Shown: positions 25,513 through 36,200 of the stretch, piece after piece
How positions within the stretch are numbered: position 1 is the stretch's first letter
Layout of the letters: each line of letters begins with the position of its first letter
NCBI GenBank assembly: GCA_913059205.1
Contig: CAJXRM010000011.1
Coordinates: 1 to 49,011, forward strand
Direction of reading: 5' to 3'
DNA from: an uncultured Flavobacteriales bacterium
GTDB lineage: Bacteria; Bacteroidota; Bacteroidia; Flavobacteriales_D; Crocinitomicaceae
Length of the DNA stretch: 49,011 bases
Notes under the pieces: generated by a model
The model's database searches: none
The model's input: the letters and a program-made list of their open reading frames with translations, nothing else
Told to the model about the DNA's origin: nothing
Made by a program: the position numbers and the translations under genes

Positions 25513-26556
25513 ATGAATTTTAATGCAGAACAGATAGCTGGAATGTTAAATGGAAAAGTTGAAGGAAATTCCTCGGCTGAAGTTAATGCACTAGCAAAAA
25601 TTGAAGAAGGTTTCAACGGGGCACTTTCTTTCCTTGCCAATTCTAAATACGAGGAATTCATCTATACGACAGAATCAACTATCTGTATTGTAAACAACAC
25701 ATTCTCCCCTTCTAAAGATTTGCCATCAACGTTGACTTTAATAAAAGTGGAAGACGCGTATTCTTGTTTCGCTAAATTATTAGAGCTATATGATTCAATG
25801 ACAAAAGAAGAGCCTCGTATTGAACAGCCTTCTTTCGTAGATGCTTCGGCAACAATCGGCAACAACATTTATTTGGGCGCGTTTTCCTATGTTGGAAAGG
25901 ATTCTAATATTGGTGATAATGTGGCTATTTACCCCAACGTAACTATAGGCAAAAATGTTCAAATTGGAGAAGGAACGGTCATTTATTCCGGTGTAACAAT
26001 CTACCGCGATTGTATAATTGGAAAGAATTGCGTTATTCATTCTGGAGCAGTAATTGGTGCCGATGGTTTCGGATTCGCTCCTGATAAAAACGGTGAATTT
26101 CAAAAAATCCCTCAAATTGGGAACGTAATTTTGGAAGACAATGTTGATATTGGAGCCAATTCAACTGTTGACCGAGCAACTATGGGAAGTACAATAATTC
26201 GCAAAGGAGCAAAAATTGACAATCTTGTCCAAATCGGCCACAATGTGGAGATTGGGAACAATACAGCTATGGCGGCTCAAGTTGGAATTGCAGGATCTAC
26301 TAAAGTTGGAAACAATGTAATGATTGGTGGACAAGTAGGACTTGCTGGACATATGAAAGTAGGGAATCGTGCAATGATTGCTGCACAATCTGGAGTTGCT
26401 GGAGACATAAAAGATGGATCAAAAATAATGGGTTCCCCTGGTTTTGATAGTGAAGATTACAAAAAATCCTATTTAGGATTTCGACGATTACCTCGAATTT
26501 TAACTAGATTGCAAGAATTAGAAGATAAAATTAAAGAATTAACAAAAGATAAATAG
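25513..26556 (+). CDS. lpxD: UDP-3-O-(3-hydroxyacyl)glucosamine N-acyltransferase
   Basis: LpxD adds the second 3-hydroxyacyl chain from acyl-ACP in lipid A synthesis. The 347 residues comprise an N-terminal uridine-binding domain (about 1-100, [21 protein letters not shown]) and a left-handed beta-helix of hexapeptide repeats (about 110-310, for example [20 protein letters not shown]). The catalytic His is in [13 protein letters not shown], and the C-terminal helix is [16 protein letters not shown]. It ends two bases before lpxC-fabZ; lpxA follows, the usual Bacteroidota order. It is cytoplasmic. Confidence 0.95.
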   Translation: MNFNAEQIAGMLNGKVEGNSSAEVNALAKIEEGFNGALSFLANSKYEEFIYTTESTICIVNNTFSPSKDLPSTLTLIKVEDAYSCFAKLLELYDSMTKEEPRIEQPSFVDASATIGNNIYLGAFSYVGKDSNIGDNVAIYPNVTIGKNVQIGEGTVIYSGVTIYRDCIIGKNCVIHSGAVIGADGFGFAPDKNGEFQKIPQIGNVILEDNVDIGANSTVDRATMGSTIIRKGAKIDNLVQIGHNVEIGNNTAMAAQVGIAGSTKVGNNVMIGGQVGLAGHMKVGNRAMIAAQSGVAGDIKDGSKIMGSPGFDSEDYKKSYLGFRRLPRILTRLQELEDKIKELTKDK

Positions 26557-26558
26557 GA

Positions 26559-27959
26559 ATGGCTGAAAAGCAAAGAACGGTAAAGGAAGTAATTAAACTT
26601 TCTGGTATTGGTCTTCATACTGGAGAAAAAGTGAACTTAGAAATAGTTCCTGCAGCACCAAACCATGGTTACAAATTTCAACGTATTGACCTTGACGGAG
26701 AACCAACAATCAACGCAGATTGCGATTTAGTTGTAGCTACTGATCGCGGTACAACATTGGAGCAAAATGGAGCGCGAGTTTACACCACAGAACATCTATT
26801 AGCGGCACTTTATGCTTGTCAGGTAGATAATGCTCTAATAAAAATTGACGGTCCAGAAATTCCTATTATGGATGGAAGTTCATTGCTTTTTGTTGATGCA
26901 ATCGACAAAGTGGGATATGAAGAACAAGATGCTGAGCGTATTTACCTCGAGTTGGACGAAAATATTGCTTGGGAAGATGTGGATAAAGGCATTGAATTTC
27001 TTGCAGTTCCTGATATTAATTATCGCATCACTGTCATGGTTGATTACAAGTCACCTGTGCTCGGAACTCAGCACGCTACAATGTACAACATTGGCGAATT
27101 TAAAGAACACATTTCGAAATGTAGAACCTTTGTCTTTTTAAGAGAATTAGAGTTTTTGGCAAAGAACGATTTAATTAAAGGTGGCGATTTAGACAATGCA
27201 ATCGTTTTAGTTGAAAGAAACGATGTTAGCAAAGAAGAATTAGATCGTTTAGCGAAACTTCTCGGCAAAGAAAATTTAAAAATATCGATTGAAGGTATTG
27301 GTGTATTAAATAGCACAAAACTTCAATACGAAAATGAACCAGCGCGTCATAAATTACTTGATATCGTTGGAGATTTAGCTCTAGTTGGTCGACCAATTAA
27401 AGCCCATATTTTAGCTGCCCGTCCTGGTCATTCAGGAAATGTTCGTTTTGCTAAAGTTTTGAAGGAATATATGAAAAATCAAGCTAAAGCAGCTCGCAAG
27501 TTTGATTTGACAAGTGAACCATTATATGATATTAATGATATCGAAAAGATGCTTCCTCACCGATTCCCATTCTTAATGGTTGATAAGATCATGGAGATAC
27601 AAGAAGAGTCGATTTTAGGTGTCAAAAACATAACAATGAATGAGCCGATTTTTCAAGGACACTTCCCTGGAAACCCGGTATTCCCAGGAGTTCTTCAAAT
27701 TGAAGCAATGGCGCAAGTTGGAGGAATTTTTGCATTAAGTAAAGTCGAAGATCCTCACCTATACTCTACCTACTTTATGAAAATTGACAATGTAAAATTC
27801 AAGCAAAAAGTATTACCAGGTGATGTTGTTGCATTTGAACTAAAATTACTCTCACCAATCAGAAGAGGCTTGGTAAATATGGGAGGGGCTGGATATGTAA
27901 ATGGAAAAGTTGTTGTTGAAGCAGACATGCTGGCACAAGTTGTAAAGGATAAAGTTTAA
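26559..27959 (+). CDS. lpxC-fabZ: Bifunctional LpxC deacetylase / FabZ 3-hydroxyacyl-ACP dehydratase
   Basis: This is a fusion of two enzymes. Residues 1-310 or so are UDP-3-O-acyl-N-acetylglucosamine deacetylase (LpxC), the committed step of lipid A synthesis: GIGLHTGEKVNLEI, VYTTEHLLAALYA (zinc His), NDLIKGGDLDNAIV and RHKLLDIVGDLALVG (zinc His/Asp). Residues 320-466 are FabZ, the fatty acid dehydratase: MLPHRFPFLMVDKI (catalytic His), FQGHFPGNPVFPGVLQIEAMAQVGG (catalytic Glu) and LSPIRRGLVNM. Joining the two in one chain is characteristic of Bacteroidota and balances lipid A against phospholipid synthesis. The total of 466 residues fits the fusion family. Its stop shares a base with the lpxA start. 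Confidence 0.97.
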   Translation: MAEKQRTVKEVIKLSGIGLHTGEKVNLEIVPAAPNHGYKFQRIDLDGEPTINADCDLVVATDRGTTLEQNGARVYTTEHLLAALYACQVDNALIKIDGPEIPIMDGSSLLFVDAIDKVGYEEQDAERIYLELDENIAWEDVDKGIEFLAVPDINYRITVMVDYKSPVLGTQHATMYNIGEFKEHISKCRTFVFLRELEFLAKNDLIKGGDLDNAIVLVERNDVSKEELDRLAKLLGKENLKISIEGIGVLNSTKLQYENEPARHKLLDIVGDLALVGRPIKAHILAARPGHSGNVRFAKVLKEYMKNQAKAARKFDLTSEPLYDINDIEKMLPHRFPFLMVDKIMEIQEESILGVKNITMNEPIFQGHFPGNPVFPGVLQIEAMAQVGGIFALSKVEDPHLYSTYFMKIDNVKFKQKVLPGDVVAFELKLLSPIRRGLVNMGGAGYVNGKVVVEADMLAQVVKDKV

Positions 27960-28738
27960 TGATAAGTAAATTAGCAAATATTTCGAGTGGTGCTCAAATT
28001 GGAGAGAACGTCAGAGTTGACAGCTTCTCAACTATATATGAAAATGTAGTTATAGGAGACAATTCTATAATTCATCCCAATGTCACCATTTACCCTGGAG
28101 CCAGAATTGGAAAAGGTGTTGAGATTTTTCCGGGTGCTGTAATATGCGCGATACCTCAAGATTTGAAATTTGACGGAGAAGATACTACAGTTGAAATTGG
28201 TGACAATACTGTTATTCGAGAGTGTGTAACAATTCATAAAGGAACTTCCGACAAATGGAAAACCAGCATTGGAAGCAACTGTCTAATAATGACATACGTT
28301 CATATTGCACATGATTGTCAAATAGGAAATAATGTGATTCTCGCAAGTTACGTTGGCTTGTCTGGTCATACCATTATCGATGACTATGCAATTCTAGAGG
28401 GTAAAGTAGGAACACAACAATTCGCACGTGTTGGAAAACATGCTTTTGTTGCTGGAGCCTCATTAATTCGTAAGAATGTACCGCCGTTTGTCCGCGTCGC
28501 TAGAGAGCCCTTAACTTTTGTAGGAGTAAATTCGATTGGTCTGAGAAGAAGAGGTTATACAGAAGCTCAAACGAAAGAGGTTGAAGATATTTACCGCATT
28601 CTTTTCGTCAATAATAAAAGCGTAAACAAAGGTGTTGAAGCCGTTAAGACTGAACTGCCTGATTCACCATTGAGAAAAGAGATTCTAGACTTTATTGAAA
28701 GTAGCGCCGAGCGTGGAATTGTTAAGAGAGAAAGCTAA
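27959..28738 (+). CDS. lpxA: Acyl-ACP--UDP-N-acetylglucosamine O-acyltransferase
   Basis: LpxA transfers the first 3-hydroxyacyl chain to UDP-GlcNAc in lipid A synthesis. The 259 residues form a left-handed beta-helix (hexapeptides such as IGENVRVDSFSTIYENVVIG) followed by a helical C-terminal domain. Signatures are VICAIPQDLKFDGEDTTVEIGDNTVIREC, the catalytic His in VHIAHDCQIGNNV, and PPFVRVAREPLTFVGVN. It starts at the ATG formed with the lpxC-fabZ stop (TAATG). Confidence 0.96.
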   Translation: MISKLANISSGAQIGENVRVDSFSTIYENVVIGDNSIIHPNVTIYPGARIGKGVEIFPGAVICAIPQDLKFDGEDTTVEIGDNTVIRECVTIHKGTSDKWKTSIGSNCLIMTYVHIAHDCQIGNNVILASYVGLSGHTIIDDYAILEGKVGTQQFARVGKHAFVAGASLIRKNVPPFVRVAREPLTFVGVNSIGLRRRGYTEAQTKEVEDIYRILFVNNKSVNKGVEAVKTELPDSPLRKEILDFIESSAERGIVKRES

Positions 28739-28745
28739 ATTCAAG

Positions 28746-30173
28746 ATGAAAAGAGGTGATATTATTACCGTTTCTATCACTGGTTATGCTTTTGGTGGTA
28801 AAGGAATTGCTAAGGTCGAAACCGAAAATGGTGAGTATGTTATTTTTGTAGAGAACACCTTTCCAGGACAAACTGTCGAAGCGCGAATTAGCAAAAAACG
28901 CAAGCGCTACGCAGAGGCCAAACTCATTGAAATTTTAGAACGTTCTGAAATCGAAAAATCAATTGATTTCCAAGAAATTTCCGGAGGACCTTACATTTAT
29001 GTGCCAGTTGAAATCCAAGAAAAATATAAAAAAGAATCGACTCTTGAAGTATTTCGCCGAATTGGTGGAATAGCGAATCCAAATGATTATTTCGATGAGT
29101 TTATCTCATCACCAAATCATTATCACTATCGAAACAAAATGGAGTATAGTTTTTCCTCCATTGAACATGACATCCACACAGGAGAAGAGAAAGATGATGC
29201 CTTTGCTCTTGGCTTCAAAAGAAGAGGAACTTGGTGGAAAGTGGAAACGCTAGAAAAACCAAGTGGTTTATTCGATGAGCAATGGGAAACTATATTAAAT
29301 GAGCTAAGATTGCTTTTAAAATCTACTGGACTCCCAGCTTGGCATCCACCGCAAAAAACTGGTTTTTTCCGTCATATTGTAGTTCGTAAATCATTCGATC
29401 AAGATCAACTTTTATTGAATTTTGTCACTTCATCAGTTGGTCTGAAAAAATTTGACTCGTCCATTGTTGTTGATTTTCTCAAAGCAAAATTAGGTAATCG
29501 ATTGGCAGGAATTCAACATACAGTGAATGACAATGTTGCTGACCGTTCAAAAATTGAAAACGGCCAATGTAAATTGTTATTCGGTAATGAAATTGTTGTT
29601 GAGAAACTATTAGGATTGAATTTTGAAATCTCCATGGAAAGTTTCTTCCAAACGAATCCGGCGTGTGCAGAACTGTTATATACTAAAGCATTAGATTATG
29701 TATTCGAAGAAAACCTGAACGACGAAGATGTTGTTATGGACTTGTTTTGTGGGACAGGAACGATTGGACAAATTTTAGCATCGAAGAATAAAAATGTTAA
29801 AATAATAGGTGTTGACATTGTAGAAGAGGCAATTGAAGATGCGAAAAGAAATGCGAAAAGAAATAACATTGAAGGAATTGATTTTTATGCCGCTGACGTG
29901 GGTAAATTCTTAAAAGAATACCCAAACTATTCGGGAAAAATAAAGACAATAATATTAGATCCTCCTCGTGCTGGTATTGCTCCAAAAACCCTTCTAAAAG
30001 TGATTGAATTGGAGGCCGAGAACATTGTTTACATTTCATGTAATCCATCGACTCAAGCACGAGACACCGACAGCTTAATTCAAGCTGGATATACTTTAGA
30101 TAAAATTTCGTTAGTCGATCAATTTCCACATACAGGACACATTGAATCCATTGCTAAATACAAACGAAAATGA
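28746..30173 (+). CDS. rlmD: 23S rRNA (uracil-C5)-methyltransferase, RlmD-like
   Basis: This SAM-dependent RNA m5U methyltransferase of the RlmD/TrmA family modifies U1939-equivalent 23S rRNA in E. coli RlmD. I start at 28746 (MKRGDIITVSITGYAFGGKG, an N-terminal TRAM domain) rather than the in-frame ATG at 28695, which would overlap lpxA by 44 bases; this gives 475 residues. Motifs include HYRNKMEYSFS, FFQTNPACAELLY, the SAM-binding VVMDLFCGTGTIGQIL, the proline-rich ILDPPRAGIAP, and the catalytic Cys in VYISCNPSTQARD. The four-cysteine iron-sulfur motif of E. coli RlmD is not visible. Its stop overlaps the cinA start by four bases. Confidence 0.9.
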   Translation: MKRGDIITVSITGYAFGGKGIAKVETENGEYVIFVENTFPGQTVEARISKKRKRYAEAKLIEILERSEIEKSIDFQEISGGPYIYVPVEIQEKYKKESTLEVFRRIGGIANPNDYFDEFISSPNHYHYRNKMEYSFSSIEHDIHTGEEKDDAFALGFKRRGTWWKVETLEKPSGLFDEQWETILNELRLLLKSTGLPAWHPPQKTGFFRHIVVRKSFDQDQLLLNFVTSSVGLKKFDSSIVVDFLKAKLGNRLAGIQHTVNDNVADRSKIENGQCKLLFGNEIVVEKLLGLNFEISMESFFQTNPACAELLYTKALDYVFEENLNDEDVVMDLFCGTGTIGQILASKNKNVKIIGVDIVEEAIEDAKRNAKRNNIEGIDFYAADVGKFLKEYPNYSGKIKTIILDPPRAGIAPKTLLKVIELEAENIVYISCNPSTQARDTDSLIQAGYTLDKISLVDQFPHTGHIESIAKYKRK

Positions 30174-31414
30174 ACGTAGAAATCATATCCATTGGCGATG
30201 AACTATTAATTGGTCAAACAATTAACACAAACGCTTCATGGATTGGTTCTGAATTAGCTCTACGAGGGGCAAAAGTTTCTCATTGCGCAGTTATTGAAGA
30301 TAAAAAAGAAGCCATTGTAGATGCATTGGAAAGTGCGTTAAAACGAGCTGACGCCGTAATTATTACAGGCGGACTAGGCCCAACAAAAGACGATATAACC
30401 AAATATACTTTGGCTGAATATTTCAATACAGAACTTGTTATCAATGAAGAGGTTTTGAATCGAGTCAAGGCATTTTTTGAACGCCGAAGTAGAAAAATGC
30501 TGGACGTAAATATTCAACAAGCGGCATTGCCAAAATCCGCTATAATCTTGAGGAATGATGTTGGAACAGCATCTGGAATGTTATTCGAAATAGAGAATAA
30601 AACGGTTATTAGTCTCCCTGGTGTTCCGTATGAAATGAAACACATATTAACGACTAGTGGTTTTGATTTTCTCGTGCATAAATACACTGTTTCAAATTTA
30701 TTTCATCGCACAATTCATATTCAAGGAATAGGAGAATCTTACTTGGCCGAAGCAATTTCTTCTATTGAAAAAAGATTAATTGACAATACAATTAAATTAG
30801 CTTATCTCCCATCTCCTGGAATTGTGAGACTTAGGTTCACCTCCACTCCGAGCGAAGCAAGTAAAAAGTTAATTGAAGATGCCATAACAGAAATTAAATC
30901 GCTATTGCCTCAGAAAGTCTTTGGAGAAGGAGATGTTACATTAAATAAAATTATAGGAGATATTTTAATTGAGCAAAAATCAACTTTGGGAACAGTAGAA
31001 AGCTGTACAGGAGGACAAATTTCGAAAGACATTGTTCAAATTGCAGGTTCTTCTAGCTATTTTAAGGGCAGTATTATTAGTTATTCGAATGATTTAAAAA
31101 TAAATCTCGTAGGGGTAGATGCAGAATCTATTAAACTATACGGTGCTGTTAGTGAGCAAGTTGTTAAAGAAATGGCAATTAACGGTCGAAAATTATTAGA
31201 TGTAGATTATTGCATAGCTACTTCTGGAATTGCTGGTCCAACCGGAGGTTCGGACGTAAAACCAGTTGGAACAATTTGGATTTGTGTTGCAGGTCCTACT
31301 GGTTGTAATGCAAAAAAGTTTAACTTTGGTGATGATAGAGTTAGAAACATCAAAATCACTGGTTTAACAGGATTAAACATGCTTCGACAAATGCTATTAA
31401 AAATAAATAAATAA
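30170..31414 (+). CDS. cinA: CinA family nicotinamide-nucleotide amidohydrolase
   Basis: CinA/PncC deamidates nicotinamide mononucleotide in NAD recycling and was first named for competence and damage induction. The 414 residues show the standard two domains. The N-terminal MoCF/COG1058 domain has IISIGDELLIGQTINTNASWIG, IITGGLGPTKDDITK and ISLPGVPYEMKHIL. The C-terminal amidase domain (about 255-414) has GTVESCTGGQISKDIV, then YSNDLKINLVGV, ATSGIAGPTGGSDVKPVGTIWI. It is coupled to rlmD by a four-base overlap and followed by the rpmB promoter. Confidence 0.93.
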   Translation: MNVEIISIGDELLIGQTINTNASWIGSELALRGAKVSHCAVIEDKKEAIVDALESALKRADAVIITGGLGPTKDDITKYTLAEYFNTELVINEEVLNRVKAFFERRSRKMLDVNIQQAALPKSAIILRNDVGTASGMLFEIENKTVISLPGVPYEMKHILTTSGFDFLVHKYTVSNLFHRTIHIQGIGESYLAEAISSIEKRLIDNTIKLAYLPSPGIVRLRFTSTPSEASKKLIEDAITEIKSLLPQKVFGEGDVTLNKIIGDILIEQKSTLGTVESCTGGQISKDIVQIAGSSSYFKGSIISYSNDLKINLVGVDAESIKLYGAVSEQVVKEMAINGRKLLDVDYCIATSGIAGPTGGSDVKPVGTIWICVAGPTGCNAKKFNFGDDRVRNIKITGLTGLNMLRQMLLKINK

Positions 31415-31430
31415 AAAAGTTAATTATTCC

Positions 31431-31461
31431 TTGTACAATTAGGAAATAAATAGTTTCTTTG
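31431..31461 (+). promoter_or_regulatory. Probable promoter of the rpmB-rpmG-DUF4295 operon
   Basis: A TTG at 31431-31433 and a TTTCTTTG box at 31454-31461 (one mismatch to TAnnTTTG) are 20 bases apart, close to the Bacteroidota -33/-7 arrangement. A 38-base leader would precede rpmB. Confidence 0.45.
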
Positions 31462-31499
31462 CACCCGCTTTTATAAGTAGGATTAAATAATATTTAGAG

Positions 31500-31736
31500 A
31501 TGTCAAGAGTTTGTCAAATCACAGGAAAGTCAGTAATGGTAGGAAACAATGTTTCTCACTCGCAACGTAAAACGAAGCGTAAATTTTACCCAAATTTAAT
31601 TACGAAAAAATTCTTTATTCCTGAAGAAAATGGGTTTATTACGTTGAAAATTTCGACTTCAGCGTTAAGAACGATTAATAAGAAAGGGATTTCTGCATGC
31701 ATCAAAGAGGCACGCGAAAAAGGATTTATAAAATAA
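31500..31736 (+). CDS. rpmB: 50S ribosomal protein L28
   Basis: The 78-residue L28 has the family start [27 protein letters not shown], then FYPNL and [17 protein letters not shown]. It is basic, cytoplasmic and part of the large subunit. The start ATG is unambiguous from the conserved MSRVC. First of three small genes, with rpmG 48 bases on. Confidence 0.97.
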   Translation: MSRVCQITGKSVMVGNNVSHSQRKTKRKFYPNLITKKFFIPEENGFITLKISTSALRTINKKGISACIKEAREKGFIK

Positions 31737-31784
31737 TATTCTACCTCTTCCCTAATTAGGAATGTAGTATAAACAAGAATTAAA

Positions 31785-31967
31785 ATGGCAAAAAAAGGAA
31801 ATAGAGTCCAAGTTATTTTAGAGTGTACTGAACACAAAGAATCTGGAATGGCAGGAACTTCTCGATATATTTCGACGAAAAACAGAAAAAATACTCCAGA
31901 TCGTTTGGAGATTAAAAAGTTCAATCCAATTTTGAAGCGTTACACGATTCATAAAGAAATTAAATAA
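31785..31967 (+). CDS. rpmG: 50S ribosomal protein L33
   Basis: The 60-residue L33 runs from [21 protein letters not shown] to the conserved [21 protein letters not shown] and [10 protein letters not shown]. Only one cysteine is present (C14), so this is the zinc-independent (C-minus) form. It lies between rpmB and the DUF4295 gene, a block seen across Bacteroidota. Confidence 0.97.
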   Translation: MAKKGNRVQVILECTEHKESGMAGTSRYISTKNRKNTPDRLEIKKFNPILKRYTIHKEIK

Positions 31968-31976
31968 CTTTAAGAG

Positions 31977-32132
31977 ATGGCAAAGAAAGTAGTAGCATCC
32001 TTACAAAAAGGTGGAGGAAAAGAGCATACGAAGGTGATTAAAATGGTTAAGTCTGAAAAGTCTGGATCATACACTTTCAAAGAAGAGATCGTACACAATG
32101 ATAAAGTTCAAGAGTGGTTCAAGAAAAACTAA
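31977..32132 (+). CDS. DUF4295 family small basic protein
   Basis: This 51-residue protein (MAKKVVASLQKGGGKEHTKV to QEWFKKN) is easily missed because of its size. It is lysine-rich and matches the Bacteroidota-specific DUF4295 family, which always travels with rpmB and rpmG and so is probably ribosome-associated (inference from synteny). It begins nine bases after rpmG and is followed by a terminator. Confidence 0.93.
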   Translation: MAKKVVASLQKGGGKEHTKVIKMVKSEKSGSYTFKEEIVHNDKVQEWFKKN

Positions 32133-32155
32133 TTACTTTTGATTGAAATATTTTT

Positions 32156-32187
32156 AAGCTTCTACCTATGGTAGGAGCTTTTCTTTT
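32156..32187 (+). terminator. Rho-independent terminator after the L28/L33/DUF4295 block
   Basis: An 11-bp stem, AAGCTTCTACC with GGTAGGAGCTT, and a 3-base loop are followed by a T-rich tail. It separates the ribosomal genes from ftsY, which starts nine bases later. Confidence 0.8.
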
Positions 32188-32195
32188 ATTAGATT

Positions 32196-33149
32196 ATGGC
32201 ATTATTCAATCTCTTCTCGAAAAACAAAAAGGAAACTCTTGACAAAGGTCTTGAAAAAACAAAACAAAGTTTTGTTACTAAACTAGCGCGTTCAGTAGTT
32301 GGAAAATCAAAAGTAGACGCTGATGTTTTAGATAACCTAGAAGAAATACTAATTACTTCTGATGTGGGAGTAAATACGACATTAAAGATTATTGAAAAAA
32401 TTGAAGCACGTGTAGCACGCGACAAGGTATTGGGTGTTGACGAATTAAACTCTGTTCTTAAAGAGGAAATTTGTGCCTTACTTGAGGAAAACAATGCAAT
32501 CAATAATGTCGACTTCTCTATTCCTAAACACGCTGAAGGACCTCATGTAATTATGGTTGTAGGTGTGAATGGAGTTGGAAAAACAACGACAATTGGAAAA
32601 TTGGCTCATCAGTTTAAATCGGCTGGAAAAAGTGTTGTCCTTGGAGCATCAGATACATTTAGAGCCGCAGCTGTAGACCAATTAATTATTTGGGCAGACC
32701 GCGTTGGTGTACCTATCGTTCAGCAAGGAATGGGTGCTGATCCAGCTTCAGTTGCTTTCGATGCACTACAATCTGCTAAGGCGCAAAATGCGGACGTGGT
32801 CATTATTGACACTGCCGGACGACTTCACAATAAAGTTAACTTAATGAACGAATTGAGCAAAGTAAAACGCGTTATGGATAAGGTAATTCCCAACGCACCA
32901 CATGAAGTATTACTTGTGCTCGATGGCTCGACAGGACAAAATGCATATGAACAGGCAAAGCAGTTTTCTATTGCAACTCAAATTTCTGCCCTAGCAATAA
33001 CAAAGCTTGATGGCACAGCAAAAGGCGGTGTTGTAATTGGAATTTCAGATCAAATGAAAATTCCCGTAAAATATATAGGAGTCGGCGAAGGAATAGATGA
33101 TCTTCAGGCGTTCAATAAAATTGAATTTGTGGATTCGCTGTTTTCGTAA
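32196..33149 (+). CDS. ftsY: Signal recognition particle receptor FtsY
   Basis: FtsY is the membrane-associated GTPase that docks the Ffh-ribosome complex for co-translational protein insertion. The 317 residues contain the N domain (about 1-105) and the G domain: VVGVNGVGKTTTIGKLA (P-loop), the insertion box segment LGASDTFRAAAVDQL, IDTAGRLHNK, LVLDGSTGQNA, ITKLDGTAKGG and the C-terminal YIGVGEGIDDLQ. The long acidic A domain of E. coli FtsY is absent, leaving a short start, MALFNLFSKNKKE, as usual in this phylum. Confidence 0.96.
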   Translation: MALFNLFSKNKKETLDKGLEKTKQSFVTKLARSVVGKSKVDADVLDNLEEILITSDVGVNTTLKIIEKIEARVARDKVLGVDELNSVLKEEICALLEENNAINNVDFSIPKHAEGPHVIMVVGVNGVGKTTTIGKLAHQFKSAGKSVVLGASDTFRAAAVDQLIIWADRVGVPIVQQGMGADPASVAFDALQSAKAQNADVVIIDTAGRLHNKVNLMNELSKVKRVMDKVIPNAPHEVLLVLDGSTGQNAYEQAKQFSIATQISALAITKLDGTAKGGVVIGISDQMKIPVKYIGVGEGIDDLQAFNKIEFVDSLFS

Positions 33150-33281
33150 CATCGAACATTTAATGGGTTTTGATGAATATTTAATGGCATTGGTTGATTG
33201 ATTGTTAAAAATTAATACACCCCATTTAATATTAGTTTTATTTTTTTTACGTAAGTTGGTCTTGCTAAAACTAAAAAACTA

Positions 33282-36200
33282 ATGAAAAAACTTTTACTCC
33301 TTAAAGGATTAGTCTTGATTTCTTGCCTAACCTTTACATTAAACGCACAGAATTTAATTAAAGTAAATCTGAATGCAGTTGAAAAATCAATTTCAGATGC
33401 ATTAGTCTTTGGGACACCTCAGATAAAAGCGAACTCCTATAAGATTTATCAAATTGATATTGAAACTCTTAAAACCCAAATGCAAGGCATTGGACATGTT
33501 AATGATATCAATAGTGGTTCTTCCGCTGTAATCAAACTACCTCTGTCTGATGGAACATTTCATGAATTCGTTTCTCGTGAAAATAATACAATGGCAATTG
33601 AACTAGCCATTAACTATCCAGAAATTAAAGCATATGATGGTATCGGATCTGTAAGTGGTGAAATTGTAAATTGGGACATTACTCCTCATGGATTTCATGC
33701 CATGATCTATATTCCTGGAAAAGGAACAACTTTCATTGACCCAATAATTAAGGGGAACACTGAGTATTATATTGTCTATAGTAAAAATGATTTCACAACT
33801 GATAAAATAATGGAATGTGGTTTAACCGATGTAGTACCTAGCACTCCATCATATTCTGTTAAAGCTGGATCTTGTGAATTAAGAACATACCGATTAGCAC
33901 TTGCAGCTACGGGAGAATATACACAGTTTCATGGAGGTACGGTTGGTTTAGCGCTTGCCGCCCAAGTTACTACAATGAACAGAGTAAATCAAGTGTACGA
34001 GCGAGATATTGCAATTCGAATGAATATAATTGCTAACAATAATCTTATTATTTATACCAATGGTGCGACTGATCCTTATACAAATAATAATGGTGCGACC
34101 ATGCTTGGAGAAAATCAAGCAAATATTACCAGTGTTATAGGTTCAGCAAATTATGATATTGGCCACGTATTCAGCACAGGAGGAGGTGGAATCGCTCAAC
34201 TTCAAAGTCCATGCAGCACTTCGAATAAGGCTCGTGGAGTTACAGGTAGTTCAGCTCCAGTTGGAGATCCATTTGACATTGATTATGTAGCTCATGAAAT
34301 GGGGCATCAGTTTGGTGGTAACCACACTCAAAATAACAATTGCAATAGAAATAATGCAACAGCAATGGAGCCAGGAAGTGCTTCTACAATAATGGGATAT
34401 GCGGGTATTTGTGCTCCAAATGTACAAAATAACAGTGATGATTATTTCCACGGTATTACTTTGCAAGAAATTGGTGCTTTTATTACTGGAGGTGGACATA
34501 CATGTCCTGTAAAAACACCGCTTTCAAACAGTTCTCCATCTGTTACCTTGAGCTCTTCAGCTATTAGCATCCCGGTTTCTACTCCATTTTTCTTGACAGC
34601 AATTGGATCCGATCCAGACCCAGGAGATGTTTTAACGTACGACTGGGAGCAAATGAATAATCAAACATCGACACAACCACCGGTTGCTACTGCAACAGGA
34701 GGACCAAGTTTCAGATCTTATTCACCAACGACCAATCCAACACGATACTTTCCTAATCTTACAGCGTTAAGTACTAATGGTCCATATACGTGGGAAGTAT
34801 TACCTTCTGTGGCACGTACTATGAATTTTCGAGTTACCGTTCGTGACAATGCCTCTGGTGGTGGATGCAACGAACAAACTAACATGACCGTTTCAACAAT
34901 TGCTGGAATCGGGCCATTCGTTGTAACTTATCCTACCAACACAGGAATTACTTGGGTAGGAGCTTCGACTCAAACAGTAACTTGGAGTGTAGCGGGAACA
35001 ACCGCAGCTCCTGTAAGCTGTGCCAATGTTGATATCAGAATTTCAATTGACGGTGGTGCAACATATTCAACCTTATTAACAAATACGCCTAATGATGGTT
35101 CTCAAGTAATTAATGTACCGAACACACCCTCAACTACCTGTAGAATTATGGTTGTTAGCTCAAATGGAAATTTCTTCGACATTTCAAATAACAACTTCAC
35201 AATTACAGCGGCTACCAATGACTACACAATGAATTCCGCACCTGCATCAATTAGCATATGTCAATCACAAGATGCCGTTTATACCGTGACAACAGGATCA
35301 ATTGGAGGATTTTCCAATCCAATTACCTTATCTGTGTCTGGAGTTCCCGCAGGAGCGACTTCAAATTTTTCATCTAATCCAGTAACACCTGGCAATACAA
35401 GTAATTTAACAATTTCAAATACAGCTGGAGTTACTCCTGGTTCGTATACAATTACTATCACTGGTAATAGTACAACAGGAACAAAAATTAATACTGTTAA
35501 TCTTGTTGTTTCAAGCGGAAGTCCTTCTGCAGTAACACAAACATCCCCGACAAATGGTGCAACTGGAGTTCCATCTCCAACAGTTTTTACGTGGACAACT
35601 GCACCTCAAGCAGGAGTAACTTATTCCATTGATATTTCAACGGATGCTAGTTTTACAGGAATAGTTGACCAAGCTACTGGATTATCAAGTGCTACATATA
35701 ATTCCTCATTATTAAACCCAGCAACCACATATTATTGGAGAGTTAGATCTTCAACAGGTTGTGGTTCATCAGCATGGTCAAGTACCTTTAACTTTACAAG
35801 AAGTAGCTGTTCTACTACTTCAACTTCTGTACCTGTGGCAATTTCTGCATCAGGAACACCAACTGTTACATCTGTAATTAATATACCTTCAAATATAACT
35901 ATAACAGATGTTAACGTTGTTGGTATAAATGGAACTCACACATATGTGAGCGATTTAACAGTTACTCTAACAAGCCCATTAGGTACAATTGTCAATCTAT
36001 GGAATGGTATCTGCACCACAAATGACGATTTTAATTTAAATTTCGACGATGCGGCTGCTCCTGGTGCAATTCCATGTCCGCCGACTGGTGGAGGTACGCA
36101 TCAACCTACTGGAACACTTGCTGATTTTAATGGTGAAGACGCAATGGGTAACTGGACGTTAACCATTGCAGATGTATTTGATCAAGACGGTGGTACTTTA

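Noticed and set aside
28695..28745. Longer start of rlmD (ATG at 28695)
   Set aside because: It would overlap lpxA by 44 bases, and the TRAM domain begins naturally at 28746.
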